Source of the DNA: Longimicrobium sp.
GTDB taxonomy: Bacteria; Gemmatimonadota; Gemmatimonadetes; Longimicrobiales; Longimicrobiaceae
Reading direction: 5' to 3'
Assembly: GCA_036389135.1 (NCBI GenBank)
Contig: DASVQP010000117.1
Span: 1 to 64,000 of the forward strand
Length of the DNA: 64,000 nt
Shown here: positions 17,429 through 25,845 of the stretch, in pieces
Layout: each line of letters begins with the position of its first letter
How positions within the stretch are numbered: position 1 is the stretch's first letter
The notes under the pieces: generated by a model
Databases searched by the model: none
What the model saw: the letters and a program-made list of their open reading frames with translations, nothing else
Told to the model about the DNA's origin: nothing
Made by a program: the position numbers and the translations under genes

Positions 17429-18718
17429 ATGCCGAGCACACCCCGACAGAACACCATCGTCTCCCCCGGCGAGGCGCAGGGCGTGGGGCTCCACACCGGC
17501 GAGCCGGTGCGGATGCGCGTCCTTCCCGCCCCCGTGAACACGGGGATCGTCTTCCGCCGCACCGACCTGGAAGGCTCCCCCTCCATTCCCGCCCACGTGA
17601 GCCACGTGGTGGGGACGGACCTGGGGACCACCATCGGGCTGGGCGAGGCGCGCGTGCACACGGTGGAGCACTTCCTGGCCGCCGCGGTGGCGCACGGCGT
17701 GGACAACGCCGTGGTGGAGCTGGACGCCTCCGAACCCCCCGCCGGCGACGGGAGCGCCCGCATCTTCGACGAGATGCTGGCCGCGTGCGGGGTGGAGGAG
17801 CAGGACGCGCCCGCCAAGATCCTCACGGTCGACGCGCCGTTCCAGGTGAGCAAGGGGGTGGCGCAGTACGTGGTGGCGCAGGCCGACGCGCTGCGCGTTT
17901 CCACGACCATCGAGTTCGACCATCCGCTGATCGGGCGGCAGTTCGGGTCGTTCGGGCTGGGCGAGGCGCTGCGCCGCGAGGTGCTCACCGCGCGCACCTT
18001 TGGCTTCCTGCGCGACGTGGAGGCGATGCGCGGCCGCGGGCTGGCGCAGGGTGGCTCGCCGGACAACGCGGTGGTGCTCACGGAGGACGGGCTGGTGGAC
18101 GGGACCGAGCTGCGCTTTCCCGACGAGTTCGTGCGCCACAAGACGCTGGACGTGATCGGCGACCTGTCGCTGGTTGGCGCTCGCATCCAGGCGCACATCG
18201 TCGCGGAGAAGCCGGGCCATGCCGGGAACGTGGCGCTCGCGCAGCAGCTCATCGCCCGCGCGGAGAAGAAGGCGCTCACGCGGCCGATCCTGAACATCGA
18301 GCAGATCATGCACTACCTTCCGCACCGCTACCCCTTCCTCCTGGTGGACCGGGTGGTGGAGTTCGAGGAGCGGAAGCGGATCGTGGGGCTCAAGAACGTG
18401 ACCATCAACGAGCCCTTCTTCCAGGGCCACTTCCCCGGCCGTCCCGTGATGCCGGGGGTGATGATCATCGAGGCGATGGCCCAGGTGGGCGGGCTCCTGG
18501 TGCTGGAGAACGTGGAGAACCTGGAGGACAAGGTGATCTACTTCATGGCGCTCGACAACGTGCGCTGGCGGCGCCCGGTGACCCCCGGCGACCAGATCCG
18601 CTTTGAGGTGGAGCTGGTGCAGGTGCGCGGCGCCACGGTCAAGATGCGCGGCACGGGAACCGTCGACGGCCAGCTCGCGGCCGAGGCGGACATGATGGCC
18701 CGGGTCGTGGACCGGTAA
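17429..18718 (+). CDS. lpxC-fabZ: Bifunctional LpxC deacetylase / FabZ dehydratase
   Basis: This is a natural fusion of two enzymes in 429 aa. The N-terminal part (about 1-280) is LpxC, which deacetylates UDP-3-O-acyl-GlcNAc, the committed step of lipid A. Its zinc and catalytic residues are in [19 protein letters not shown] and KPGHAGNV. The C-terminal part (about 285-429) is FabZ, the 3-hydroxyacyl-ACP dehydratase, with the catalytic His in [13 protein letters not shown] and Glu in [11 protein letters not shown]. Such fusions are known in Bacteroidota and relatives. Fusing them fixes the ratio of two enzymes that compete for 3-hydroxyacyl-ACP. The stop overlaps lpxA. Confidence 0.96.
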   Translation: MPSTPRQNTIVSPGEAQGVGLHTGEPVRMRVLPAPVNTGIVFRRTDLEGSPSIPAHVSHVVGTDLGTTIGLGEARVHTVEHFLAAAVAHGVDNAVVELDASEPPAGDGSARIFDEMLAACGVEEQDAPAKILTVDAPFQVSKGVAQYVVAQADALRVSTTIEFDHPLIGRQFGSFGLGEALRREVLTARTFGFLRDVEAMRGRGLAQGGSPDNAVVLTEDGLVDGTELRFPDEFVRHKTLDVIGDLSLVGARIQAHIVAEKPGHAGNVALAQQLIARAEKKALTRPILNIEQIMHYLPHRYPFLLVDRVVEFEERKRIVGLKNVTINEPFFQGHFPGRPVMPGVMIIEAMAQVGGLLVLENVENLEDKVIYFMALDNVRWRRPVTPGDQIRFEVELVQVRGATVKMRGTGTVDGQLAAEADMMARVVDR

Positions 18719-19506
18719 TGGCGACCGTTACCGAGACCCAGGTGCACCCCACCGCGCTGGTGGACGAGTCCGCCGAGCTGGGAGAGGGTGTGGTGGTGGG
18801 GCCGTTCTGCATCGTGGGCCCCGGCGTGTCGCTGGGGGCGCGCACGCGGCTGGCCGGGCACGTGGTGATCGAGCGCGACACCGCCGTCGGCGACGATTGC
18901 CAGATCTCGTACGGCGCCGTGCTGGGCACCGACCCGCAGGACCTCAAGTACGCCGGCGAGCGCACCTACCTGCGCGTAGGCGACCGCACCGTGGTGCGCG
19001 AGTACGCCACCCTCAACCGCGGCACGGCGGCCTCCGGGCTCACGCAGGTGGGGAGCGACTGCATGCTGATGTCGTACGTCCACGTGGCGCACGACTGCCG
19101 CCTGGGGAACCACGTGATCCTCTCCAATGCCGTGAACATGGCGGGGCACGTGAGCATCGACGACTGGGCGATCGTGGGCGGGATGACGCCGATCCACCAG
19201 TTCGTCCGTATCGGGCAGCACGCCTTCGTGGGCGGGCAGTCGCGCATCTCCAAGGACATCCCGCCCTACGTGAAGGCGGCGGGGATCCCGCTGGAGCTGT
19301 ACGGGCTGAACTCGGTGGGCCTCCAGCGCCGCGGCTTCAGCAAGGAGGTGCGTGACGAGCTGAAGAAGGCGTACCGCATCTTCTTCGCGTCCAGCCACAA
19401 CACGACGCAGGCGCTGGCGCGGGCCCGCGAGGAGCTGCGCGCGCTCCCCGAGGTGGAGGTGTTCCTGACCTTCTTCGACGGCTCGGAGCGCGGGGTGAGC
19501 TTGTGA
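18718..19506 (+). CDS. lpxA: UDP-GlcNAc (or GlcNAc3N) O/N-acyltransferase LpxA
   Basis: LpxA puts the first 3-hydroxyacyl chain on the sugar nucleotide. The 262-aa protein is a hexapeptide-repeat beta-helix (about 10-190) with the catalytic His in YVHVAHDCRLGNH (about 125) and a helical C-terminal domain that ends in FLTFFDGSERG. The length matches E. coli LpxA (262 aa). Its start shares one base with the lpxC-fabZ stop. The next gene is an oxidoreductase of the GnnA type, which raises the question whether this LpxA uses an amino-sugar acceptor. Confidence 0.95.
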   Translation: MATVTETQVHPTALVDESAELGEGVVVGPFCIVGPGVSLGARTRLAGHVVIERDTAVGDDCQISYGAVLGTDPQDLKYAGERTYLRVGDRTVVREYATLNRGTAASGLTQVGSDCMLMSYVHVAHDCRLGNHVILSNAVNMAGHVSIDDWAIVGGMTPIHQFVRIGQHAFVGGQSRISKDIPPYVKAAGIPLELYGLNSVGLQRRGFSKEVRDELKKAYRIFFASSHNTTQALARAREELRALPEVEVFLTFFDGSERGVSL

Positions 19507-20486
19507 AGCCGTTGCGCGTCGGGGTGCTGGGGGTTGGGAGCCTGGGGTTCCACCACGCCCGCATCCTGCGCGACGTGCCGGGGGCGGAGATGGCGGGGGT
19601 GTTCGATGCGTCGCCCGAGCGCACGGCGCAGGTCGCGAACGAGCTGGGGGTGCGCGGCTTCGCGTCGCGCGACGAGCTGCTGGCGGAGTGCGACGCGGCG
19701 GTGATCGCCGTCCCCACCACGCTGCACGCGGAGGTGGCGATGGCCGCGCTGGATGCCGGCGTCCACCTCCTGATCGAGAAGCCGATCGCCTCCACGCTCG
19801 AGGAGGCGGACCGCATCGTGGCGCGCGCGGCGGAGCAGGGCGTGGTGGTGGCGACGGGGCACGTGGAGCGCTTCAACAGCGCGCTGCGTGCCTGCGAGCA
19901 GTGGCTTGAGGGGCCGCAGTTCATCGAGAGCCACCGCCTGGCACCCTTTGGCCCGCGCGGGACGGACGTGGCGGTGGTGCTGGACCTGATGATCCACGAC
20001 ATCGACCTGGTGCTGGGGCTCGTCGGTCGGCCGGTGGAGTCGGTGGATGCGGTCGGCGTGGGCGTGCTCTCGTCGAACGTGGACATCGCCAACGCGCGCT
20101 TCGTGTTCGAAGGCGGCGTGGTGGCCAACGTCACCGCCAGCCGCGTGTCGCTGGAGCGGATGAGAAAGATCCGCTTCTTTCAGCGCTCCGGCTACATCTC
20201 GCTCGACCTGGCCAAGGGGACGGGGGAGTTCCTCCGCCTGCGCAAGGGCGCCACGATGCCGGAGGGGGAGATCAACCCGCTCTCGCTGATGAGCATCGTG
20301 GAGCGGATCGAGCTGGCCGGCGACGGGGCGGAGCCGCTGCGCGCCGAGCTGGAGGCGTGGGTCGCCGCCGTGCGCGGCGAAGGACCGCTGGTGGTGAGCG
20401 GCAGCGACGGGCGCGACGCGCTCGCCATCGCCCTTCGCGTCATGGACCGGATCGAGCACCATGCGGCCGCTGCCCAACCCGCATAA
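19503..20486 (+). CDS. Gfo/Idh/MocA family oxidoreductase in the lpx operon (GnnA-like position)
   Basis: The 327-aa protein has an N-terminal NAD(P)-binding Rossmann fold (VLGVGSLGFHHARIL) and the family's EKP motif (LLIEKPIAS, about 95), then the C-terminal substrate domain with DLMIHDIDLVLGL. It begins at a GTG overlapping the lpxA stop. In Acidithiobacillus and Leptospira a Gfo/Idh enzyme, GnnA, oxidises UDP-GlcNAc at C3 and is encoded beside lpxA, so that with GnnB an amide-linked lipid A is made. No aminotransferase like GnnB is in this window, so the same role here is only a hypothesis. Confidence 0.85.
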   Translation: MKPLRVGVLGVGSLGFHHARILRDVPGAEMAGVFDASPERTAQVANELGVRGFASRDELLAECDAAVIAVPTTLHAEVAMAALDAGVHLLIEKPIASTLEEADRIVARAAEQGVVVATGHVERFNSALRACEQWLEGPQFIESHRLAPFGPRGTDVAVVLDLMIHDIDLVLGLVGRPVESVDAVGVGVLSSNVDIANARFVFEGGVVANVTASRVSLERMRKIRFFQRSGYISLDLAKGTGEFLRLRKGATMPEGEINPLSLMSIVERIELAGDGAEPLRAELEAWVAAVRGEGPLVVSGSDGRDALAIALRVMDRIEHHAAAAQPA

Positions 20487-20619
20487 GCTGCGCGGCTCCA
20501 CCGACCCGCGCCGTCCCCTCCCGCGCGTGCGGCCGCCGTCGCCGTGGCGGCTTTTCCTGCTGTTGGTGGTGACGCTCGGCGCGATATTCGTGCTGCTGCG
20601 GCGGGCTGGGGCGCTGTGA
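20461..20619 (+). CDS. Possible 52-aa single-pass membrane peptide
   Basis: This short frame overlaps the end of the oxidoreductase by 26 nt. It encodes a basic, Pro-rich N-terminal half (MRPLPNPHKLRGS) and one clear membrane helix, WRLFLLLVVTLGAIFVLL (about 29-46), ending with two Arg. It sits between lpxA-oxidoreductase and lpxB. The basic-then-hydrophobic layout argues for a real small membrane protein, but there is no strong Shine-Dalgarno and I know no family. Function unknown. Confidence 0.45.
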   Translation: MRPLPNPHKLRGSTDPRRPLPRVRPPSPWRLFLLLVVTLGAIFVLLRRAGAL

Positions 20620-20635
20620 TGGAGGCTACCGCAGG

Positions 20636-20742
20636 GCTCACGCGGAGACGCGGAGACGCAGAGGAACTGCTTGGCTCACACAGAGACACAGAGACACAGA
20701 GAGAGGGCTTCTCCGTGGCTTCGTGTCTTTTGTCGTTGGGGA
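20636..20742. repeat. CACAGAG-type repeat upstream of lpxB (family A)
   Basis: CGCGGAGACGCGGAGACGCAGAGG is followed by ACACAGAGACACAGAGACACAGAG and then CTTCTCCGTGGCTTCGTGTC. The tract is the same family as at 127-165, 430-476 and 3221-3319. It splits the lipid A operon between the small membrane peptide and lpxB. Confidence 0.6.
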
Positions 20743-20749
20743 GGGTGGG

Positions 20750-21880
20750 ATGAAGGGGCCGACGATCTTCATCTCGGCGGGGGAGGAGTCGGGGGATCTG
20801 CATGGGGGGGCGCTGGCGGCGGCGCTGCGCGAGCGGTTTCCGGATGCGCGGCTGCTGGGGCTGGGTGGGGCGCGCATGGAGGCTGCCGGGGTGGAGCTGA
20901 TGGCGGGGCTCCAGGAGCTGGCGGTGATGGGGCTGGCGGAGGTGATCCGGCACCTGCCCTTCTTCTACCAGCTGCGCAAGCGCGTGTGGGCGGCGCTGGC
21001 GGCGGAGGGGGTGGATCTCGTCATCCCCATCGACTATCCCGGCTTCAACCTGCGCCTTGCACGGCACGCGCGGGAGAGCGGGATTCCCGTGCTGTACTAC
21101 ATCGCGCCGCAAGTGTGGGCGTGGCACAAGAGCCGGGTGCGCGACCTCGCCCGCGACGCGGACCGGGTGGCCGTGGTGCTCCCGTTCGAGGAGGAGTTCC
21201 TGCGCGGCGCGGGGGTGAAGGCGAACTTCGTGGGGCATCCGCTCCTCGATCGCGAGCCGCCCGCGCACGATCGCGATGCGCTGGTGCGCGCGGAGGGGCT
21301 GGATCCGGCGCGGCCCATCCTGGGGCTCTTTCCCGGCTCGCGCGCGCAGGAGGTGAGGCGGCATCTCGCGCTCTTCTCCGAGGCCGCGCGGCGAGTGGTG
21401 GAGCGGCGGCCGGAGGTGCAGCCGGTGATCGGGACGCCGGGGGGGATCAATCCCACGGTGTACGACGGCGCTGCCTGGCCGCGGGTGCAGAGCGCGGGCG
21501 GGCTGCTGCGGTACGCGACGGCGGCGCTGGTGAAGAGCGGCACCACCACGCTGGAGGCCGGCATCGCCGCGACGCCGATGGTGGTCGTATACAAGATGAA
21601 CCCGGCGAGCTACGCCGTCGCCAAGCGGCTGGTCAAGGTGCCGCACATCGCGCTCGCGAACCTGATCGCGGAGGAGCGCGTCGCACCCGAGTTCGTGCAG
21701 GACGCGGCCACGCCCGATGCCCTGGCCGATGCGCTGCTCCCGCTGCTCGACGAGCGCTCGCCGGAACGCGTGGTGATGGTGGAAGGGCTGCGCAGGATCC
21801 AGGGGAAGCTGGGCGGGGCGGGGGCGTCGCGTCGCGTCGCGGAGATCGCGGGCGAGCTGATCGGGCGGGTGGCGCGGTGA
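20750..21880 (+). CDS. lpxB: Lipid-A-disaccharide synthase LpxB
   Basis: LpxB (GT19) joins UDP-diacylglucosamine to lipid X to give the lipid A disaccharide. The 376-aa protein opens ISAGEESGDLHGG, the family signature. It has YYIAPQVWAWHKSRV (about 105-120) and LGLFPGSRAQEVRRH (about 190-205), the nucleotide-sugar region SGTTTLEAGIAATPMVV, and the usual length. The ATG at 20750 follows GAGGGTGGG and comes after the repeat tract; an open frame further upstream is repeat DNA. The stop overlaps the next gene by GTGA. Confidence 0.95.
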   Translation: MKGPTIFISAGEESGDLHGGALAAALRERFPDARLLGLGGARMEAAGVELMAGLQELAVMGLAEVIRHLPFFYQLRKRVWAALAAEGVDLVIPIDYPGFNLRLARHARESGIPVLYYIAPQVWAWHKSRVRDLARDADRVAVVLPFEEEFLRGAGVKANFVGHPLLDREPPAHDRDALVRAEGLDPARPILGLFPGSRAQEVRRHLALFSEAARRVVERRPEVQPVIGTPGGINPTVYDGAAWPRVQSAGGLLRYATAALVKSGTTTLEAGIAATPMVVVYKMNPASYAVAKRLVKVPHIALANLIAEERVAPEFVQDAATPDALADALLPLLDERSPERVVMVEGLRRIQGKLGGAGASRRVAEIAGELIGRVAR

Positions 21881-22530
21881 GCGGGACGAGGCTGACGCGG
21901 ACGCAGGACTTCACCGCGGCGCTGGGCGGCACCGCGCTGGACGCGCTGATGCGCACCACCTCGGTGCGAACCGAGGGCGAGGAGAACTTCCGCCAGTTCT
22001 GGCGCGAGAAGCGGCCGGTCGTGTTCACGCTGTGGCACGGGCGGCTGCTCCCCTGTACCTACCACCACCGCCACCAGGACGTCGTCACCCTCGTCAGCCA
22101 TCACCGCGACGGCGAGTACATCACGCGCCTGGTGCAGAAGTGGGGGTACACGGCGGTGCGCGGCTCCAGCAGCCGCGGCGGGCTGGACGCGCTGCGAGAG
22201 CTCGTGCGCCACCTGCGCAACGGCCGCTCGCTCGCCATCACTCCAGACGGCCCGCGAGGACCGCGCGAGAAGCTGAAGCCTGGGCCCCTGCTCGCCGCGC
22301 AGCTCACCGGCGCGCCGATCATCCCCGTGGCTTCGGGGGCGAGCCGCGCATCGTACTTCGGCGGATGGGACCGGTTCCTGATTCCGCACCCTTTTGCGCG
22401 CCTCCAGATCGCGTACGGCGAGCCCGTCTACGTGCCGCGCCGCGCGGACGAGGCGGAGCTGCAGGCGGTGGCGGACGAGGTGGAGGGGCGGCTGGGGGGG
22501 CTGATGCGGCGGGTGGACCAGGCGTGGTGA
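21877..22530 (+). CDS. DUF374 lysophospholipid-acyltransferase-like protein
   Basis: The 217-aa product belongs to the DUF374 branch of the LPLAT acyltransferase superfamily: VVFTLWHGRLLP with the catalytic His at about 54, SHHRDGEYITRLV, RGSSSRGGLDALREL and ITPDGPRGPREKLKPG. Members lie beside lpxB, lpxK or waaA in many diderms and probably acylate lipid A or its precursor, but the reaction is not settled. Here it fills the slot between lpxB and lpxK where a Kdo transferase is often found. Its stop codon lies inside a GTGAGGGCCCTCAC palindrome. Confidence 0.85.
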   Translation: MSGTRLTRTQDFTAALGGTALDALMRTTSVRTEGEENFRQFWREKRPVVFTLWHGRLLPCTYHHRHQDVVTLVSHHRDGEYITRLVQKWGYTAVRGSSSRGGLDALRELVRHLRNGRSLAITPDGPRGPREKLKPGPLLAAQLTGAPIIPVASGASRASYFGGWDRFLIPHPFARLQIAYGEPVYVPRRADEAELQAVADEVEGRLGGLMRRVDQAW

Positions 22531-22597
22531 GGGCCCTCACCCTGGGCCCCCTCTCCCCGGCCCCCTCCCCCGCACGCGGGGGAGCGTGGGGGAGGGG
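22527..22597. repeat. Stop-codon-linked C/G-rich inverted repeat (family F)
   Basis: The perfect palindrome GTGAGGGCCCTCAC (22527-22540) contains the TGA of the preceding gene. A C-run/G-run inverted repeat follows (about 22550-22597), nearly identical, in reverse, to 16246-16297. It may act as a terminator or mRNA 3' end. Confidence 0.7.
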
Positions 22598-22626
22598 GGG
22601 AACTGCATGCGGGGTCCGCCGCTCCC

Positions 22627-22673
22627 GTCCGCGCAGGCGGACTTTGTGTGGGTCCAGCGGCGAATTTATTCGC
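22627..22673 (+). repeat. Four-hairpin element (family C), truncated copy
   Basis: Only the last two hairpins are left: GTCCGC/GCGGAC (22627-22642) and GCGAAT/ATTCGC (22660-22673), with the family spacer between. It lies about 60 nt before the lpxK start, and repeat-like sequence runs on to about 22697. Confidence 0.75.
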
Positions 22674-22735
22674 TCGTGGACGGACTCCTGGACGGGCTCG
22701 TGGACATCGCTCCTCCCACGCTGCTCGGTGCGGCC

Positions 22736-23749
22736 GTGAGCTTGCGGACGTGGGTGCCGCGGTGGTGGGCGGGGGACGCGGGCGCGGCGGGGGCGGTGCT
22801 CAGTGCGGCGCTGCTGCCGGCGGAGGGGGCGTTTCGCGGATTGGCGGCGCTGAGGAATGCGGCGTACGATCGGGCGGTGCTGCGGACCGAGCGGGCGCCG
22901 GTGCCGGTGGTGAGTATCGGCAACCTCGCGGTGGGCGGGGCGGGGAAGACTCCCGTTGCCGCCTGGGTGGCGGCGCGGCTGCTGGATGGCGGACGCAGGC
23001 CGGGGATCGCGCTGCGGGGGTACGGGGAGGACGAGGTGCTCGTGCATCGCGAGCTCAATCCGGAGGTGCCGGTGTTCGCGGCGGCGCGGAGGATCGAGGC
23101 GGCGACGGCGGCGGCGCAGGCAGGGTGCGACGTGGTGGTGCTCGATGACGGGTTTCAGCATCGGGCGCTGGCGCGGGATCTGGACGTGGTGCTGATCGCG
23201 GTTGAGGGGTGGCAGGCAAGCCCGCGCGTGCTCCCGCGCGGGCCCTGGCGCGAGGGGCCGGGGGCGTTGGGGCGCGCGGACGTCGTGGTGCTCACGCGCA
23301 AGTCCGCGCCGCGCGCGCGGGCGGAGGCGGTCGCGCACGAGGTGGAGCGGTGGGCGGCGGGGAAGACGGTCGCATCGTGCCACCTGGCGCCGGGGAGGCT
23401 CGCGGCGCTTCATGGCGAGGGCCATCTTGAGCTGAACGCGCTCGGCGGGCGCGAAGTGCTGGCGGTGGCGGCGCTTGCGGATCCGGCGCCATTCGTGGAG
23501 CATCTGCGCGCGGCGGGGGCGACCGTGGAGGAGGCGCTGTTCGGGGACCATCATGCGTTCACGAGCGCGGAGGCGGCGGGGCTGGCGACCCAGGCGGGGG
23601 AGCGGGTGGTGGTGATGACGCGCAAGGATGCCGTCAAGCTTCGGGGGCTGCTCCCGGCTGGCGCACTGGCGTACGTGCTGGAGCAGACGGTCCGTTTCGA
23701 CTGGGGCGAAGAGGCGCTGCTGGCGGCGCTGGAGAGGATGCCGGGATGA
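22736..23749 (+). CDS. lpxK: Tetraacyldisaccharide 4'-kinase LpxK
   Basis: LpxK phosphorylates the 4' position of the lipid A disaccharide. The protein (337 aa from the GTG at 22736) has a membrane-associated N-terminal segment, then the P-loop variant GNLAVGGAGKTPVAAW (about 60-75), RGYGEDE, and the catalytic-site strand VVVLDDGFQHRALARD (about 135-150). The true start is uncertain: GTGs at 22676 and 22700 are in frame, but the first lies in repeat DNA. The chosen GTG puts the conserved Trp-Trp at the same distance from the start as in E. coli. It overlaps nadB by ATGA. Confidence 0.92.
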   Translation: MSLRTWVPRWWAGDAGAAGAVLSAALLPAEGAFRGLAALRNAAYDRAVLRTERAPVPVVSIGNLAVGGAGKTPVAAWVAARLLDGGRRPGIALRGYGEDEVLVHRELNPEVPVFAAARRIEAATAAAQAGCDVVVLDDGFQHRALARDLDVVLIAVEGWQASPRVLPRGPWREGPGALGRADVVVLTRKSAPRARAEAVAHEVERWAAGKTVASCHLAPGRLAALHGEGHLELNALGGREVLAVAALADPAPFVEHLRAAGATVEEALFGDHHAFTSAEAAGLATQAGERVVVMTRKDAVKLRGLLPAGALAYVLEQTVRFDWGEEALLAALERMPG

Positions 23750-25317
23750 TGCGCACCGACGTGGTCGTGGTGGGGAGCGGGATCGCGGGGCTCTTCTTCG
23801 CCCTCAAGGTGGCGAAGTACGGCACCGTCACGCTCGTCACCAAGAAGAGCCGCCCCGAGTCCAGCACCAATTGGGCGCAGGGCGGTGTTGCGGCCGTCTT
23901 CGGCGCGGACGACTCGGTGGATCTGCACGTCGAGGATACGCTCGTCGCCGGCGCGGGGCTCTGCCATCCGGATGCCGTCAACGTGCTGGTGCGCGAGGGG
24001 CCGCTGCGGGTTCGCGAGCTGATCGAGCTGGGGGTGCGCTTCACCCAGGAGGGCGAGGACCTCTCGCTGGGGCGCGAGGGCGGGCACTCGCGGCGGCGCA
24101 TCGTGCGCGCGGCGGACCTCACCGGGCGCGAGATCGAGCGCGGGCTCCTCCACGCCGTCGCCGAGAGCCCCAACATCACCATCCTCGAGAACCACGCCGC
24201 CGTCGACCTGCTGACCGCTACCGACCCCGGGACGCTGGGCGAGCGCTGCTGCGGCGTGCTGGTGCTCGACACGGAGGCCGGCGAGCTGAAGCCGTTCCTG
24301 GCGCGCGCGGTGATGCTGGCCACCGGCGGCTGCGGCCAGGTCTACCGCCACACCACCAACCCCTCGATCGCGACGGGCGACGGGGTGGCGATGGCGTACA
24401 GGGCGGGCGCCAAGGTGGCGAACATGGAGTTCGTCCAGTTCCATCCCACGGCACTGTACCCCGCGCGCGACAAGACTTTCCTGATCTCCGAGGCGGTGCG
24501 CGGCGAGGGCGCGGTGCTGCGGCGGAGGGACGGGACGGCGTTCATGGACGGCTACCATCCGCTCGCCTCGCTGGCGCCGCGCGACGTGGTGGCGCGCGCC
24601 ATCGACAGCGAGATGAAGCGGAGCGGCGACCCCTTCGTCCACCTCGACTGCTCCGCCCTCGCGCCGGATGAGATCCGCGAGCGGTTCCCCAACATCCTGC
24701 GCGAGACGGCGGAGCGGGGGATCGACATGCTGCGCGAGCCCATCCCCGTCGTCCCCGCGGCGCACTACCTTTGCGGCGGCGTGCTGACCGACACCGATGG
24801 CCGCAGCTCCGTCCCCGGCCTGTACGCGGCGGGGGAGACGGCGTGCACGGGGGTGCACGGCGCCAACCGGCTGGCCTCCAACTCGCTGCTGGAGGCGCTC
24901 GTCTTCGCCCACCGCGCCGCCGAGCGCATCGGGCCGCAGCTTGCGGTGACGCGGATGCTGGAGCCGGCCGCGCTCCCCCCGCACCCCGCGGGCGACCCAG
25001 CTTCGGTGGAGGGGCTGGATGAGGAGCGCGAGCGGATCCGCGACATCATGTGGGACCTGGTTGGGATCGTGCGCTCCGCCGCGAGGCTGGCCGAGGCGGA
25101 GGCGCGCCTTCGCCCCATCTACGCGCTGCTCAACGGGTTGTGGGCGGCGGCGCGTCCCACGGCGGAGCTGGTGGAGGTGCGCAACGTCATTCAGACGGCG
25201 CTCCTGATCGTGCGCTGCGCGGCGCAGCGCCACGAGAGCCGCGGGCTGCACTTCGACGAGGATCGCCCCTTCCGCGACAACGAGCACTCGCTCCGCGACA
25301 CCATCATCGTGCGATGA
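23746..25317 (+). CDS. nadB: L-aspartate oxidase NadB
   Basis: NadB oxidises L-aspartate to iminoaspartate, the first step of de novo NAD synthesis. The 523-aa flavoprotein has the FAD dinucleotide motif VVGSGIAGLFFAL (about 7-19), STNWAQGGVAAV, the substrate-site EGGHSRRRIVRA with catalytic Arg, QFHPTALYP, and GEtACTGVHGANRLASNSLLEALVF-type sequence near 360-385. A helical C-terminal domain completes it. The start overlaps the lpxK stop. nadA and nadC are not in the window, so NAD genes are scattered in this genome. Confidence 0.95.
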   Translation: MMRTDVVVVGSGIAGLFFALKVAKYGTVTLVTKKSRPESSTNWAQGGVAAVFGADDSVDLHVEDTLVAGAGLCHPDAVNVLVREGPLRVRELIELGVRFTQEGEDLSLGREGGHSRRRIVRAADLTGREIERGLLHAVAESPNITILENHAAVDLLTATDPGTLGERCCGVLVLDTEAGELKPFLARAVMLATGGCGQVYRHTTNPSIATGDGVAMAYRAGAKVANMEFVQFHPTALYPARDKTFLISEAVRGEGAVLRRRDGTAFMDGYHPLASLAPRDVVARAIDSEMKRSGDPFVHLDCSALAPDEIRERFPNILRETAERGIDMLREPIPVVPAAHYLCGGVLTDTDGRSSVPGLYAAGETACTGVHGANRLASNSLLEALVFAHRAAERIGPQLAVTRMLEPAALPPHPAGDPASVEGLDEERERIRDIMWDLVGIVRSAARLAEAEARLRPIYALLNGLWAAARPTAELVEVRNVIQTALLIVRCAAQRHESRGLHFDEDRPFRDNEHSLRDTIIVR

Positions 25318-25793
25318 AGGTCACGGTGGCGGCGGTGGGGAAGGTGCGCGGGATGCTGGCGGATGCCCTCGCCGAGTACGAGACGCGCGCCCGACGCTAC
25401 TTCGCCTTCGACGCCGCCGAGGTCAAGGAGGAGCCGTACCGCCGCTTGGGCGACGCCGGCCGCGTGCGCGACGAAGAGGGGAAGCGCCTCCTGGCCCGCG
25501 TCCCGCAAGGGGCGCAGGTGGTGGCGCTGCACGAGACGGGGAAGCAGTGGACGTCGGTGCAGCTCGCGGAGTACCTGTCGGAGCTGGCGCTGCAGGGGAG
25601 CCCGGGGGCCGCGTTCCTGATCGGCGGGGCGTACGGGCTGTCGGACGAGGTGCTGGCGCGCGCGGCGGTGCGGCTTTCGCTCTCGGCGATGACGCTGACG
25701 CACGAGCTGGCGCGGCTGGTGCTCATGGAGCAGCTCTATCGCGCCGGGACCATCCAGCGCGGCGAGCCGTACCACAAGGGGCGCGAAGCTTGA
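25314..25793 (+). CDS. rlmH: 23S rRNA pseudouridine-1915 N3-methyltransferase RlmH
   Basis: RlmH methylates a pseudouridine in helix 69 of 23S rRNA on assembled ribosomes. The 159-aa protein is a compact SPOUT knot enzyme: FLIGGAYGLSDEV (about 101-113) for SAM binding and the C-terminal THELARLVLMEQLYRA then RGEPYHKG. Length matches E. coli RlmH (155 aa). It starts at an ATG that overlaps the nadB stop (ATGA). Confidence 0.95.
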   Translation: MKVTVAAVGKVRGMLADALAEYETRARRYFAFDAAEVKEEPYRRLGDAGRVRDEEGKRLLARVPQGAQVVALHETGKQWTSVQLAEYLSELALQGSPGAAFLIGGAYGLSDEVLARAAVRLSLSAMTLTHELARLVLMEQLYRAGTIQRGEPYHKGREA

Positions 25794-25845
25794 TGCGGGG
25801 CGACCCAGCGGGTCCGCACCGAGTGATTCTCATAGGGAGAGGCCG

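Noticed and set aside
22586-22735. Longer N-terminus for lpxK
   Set aside because: The frame runs through a family F tail and a truncated four-hairpin element. The LpxK-like sequence starts after 22736.
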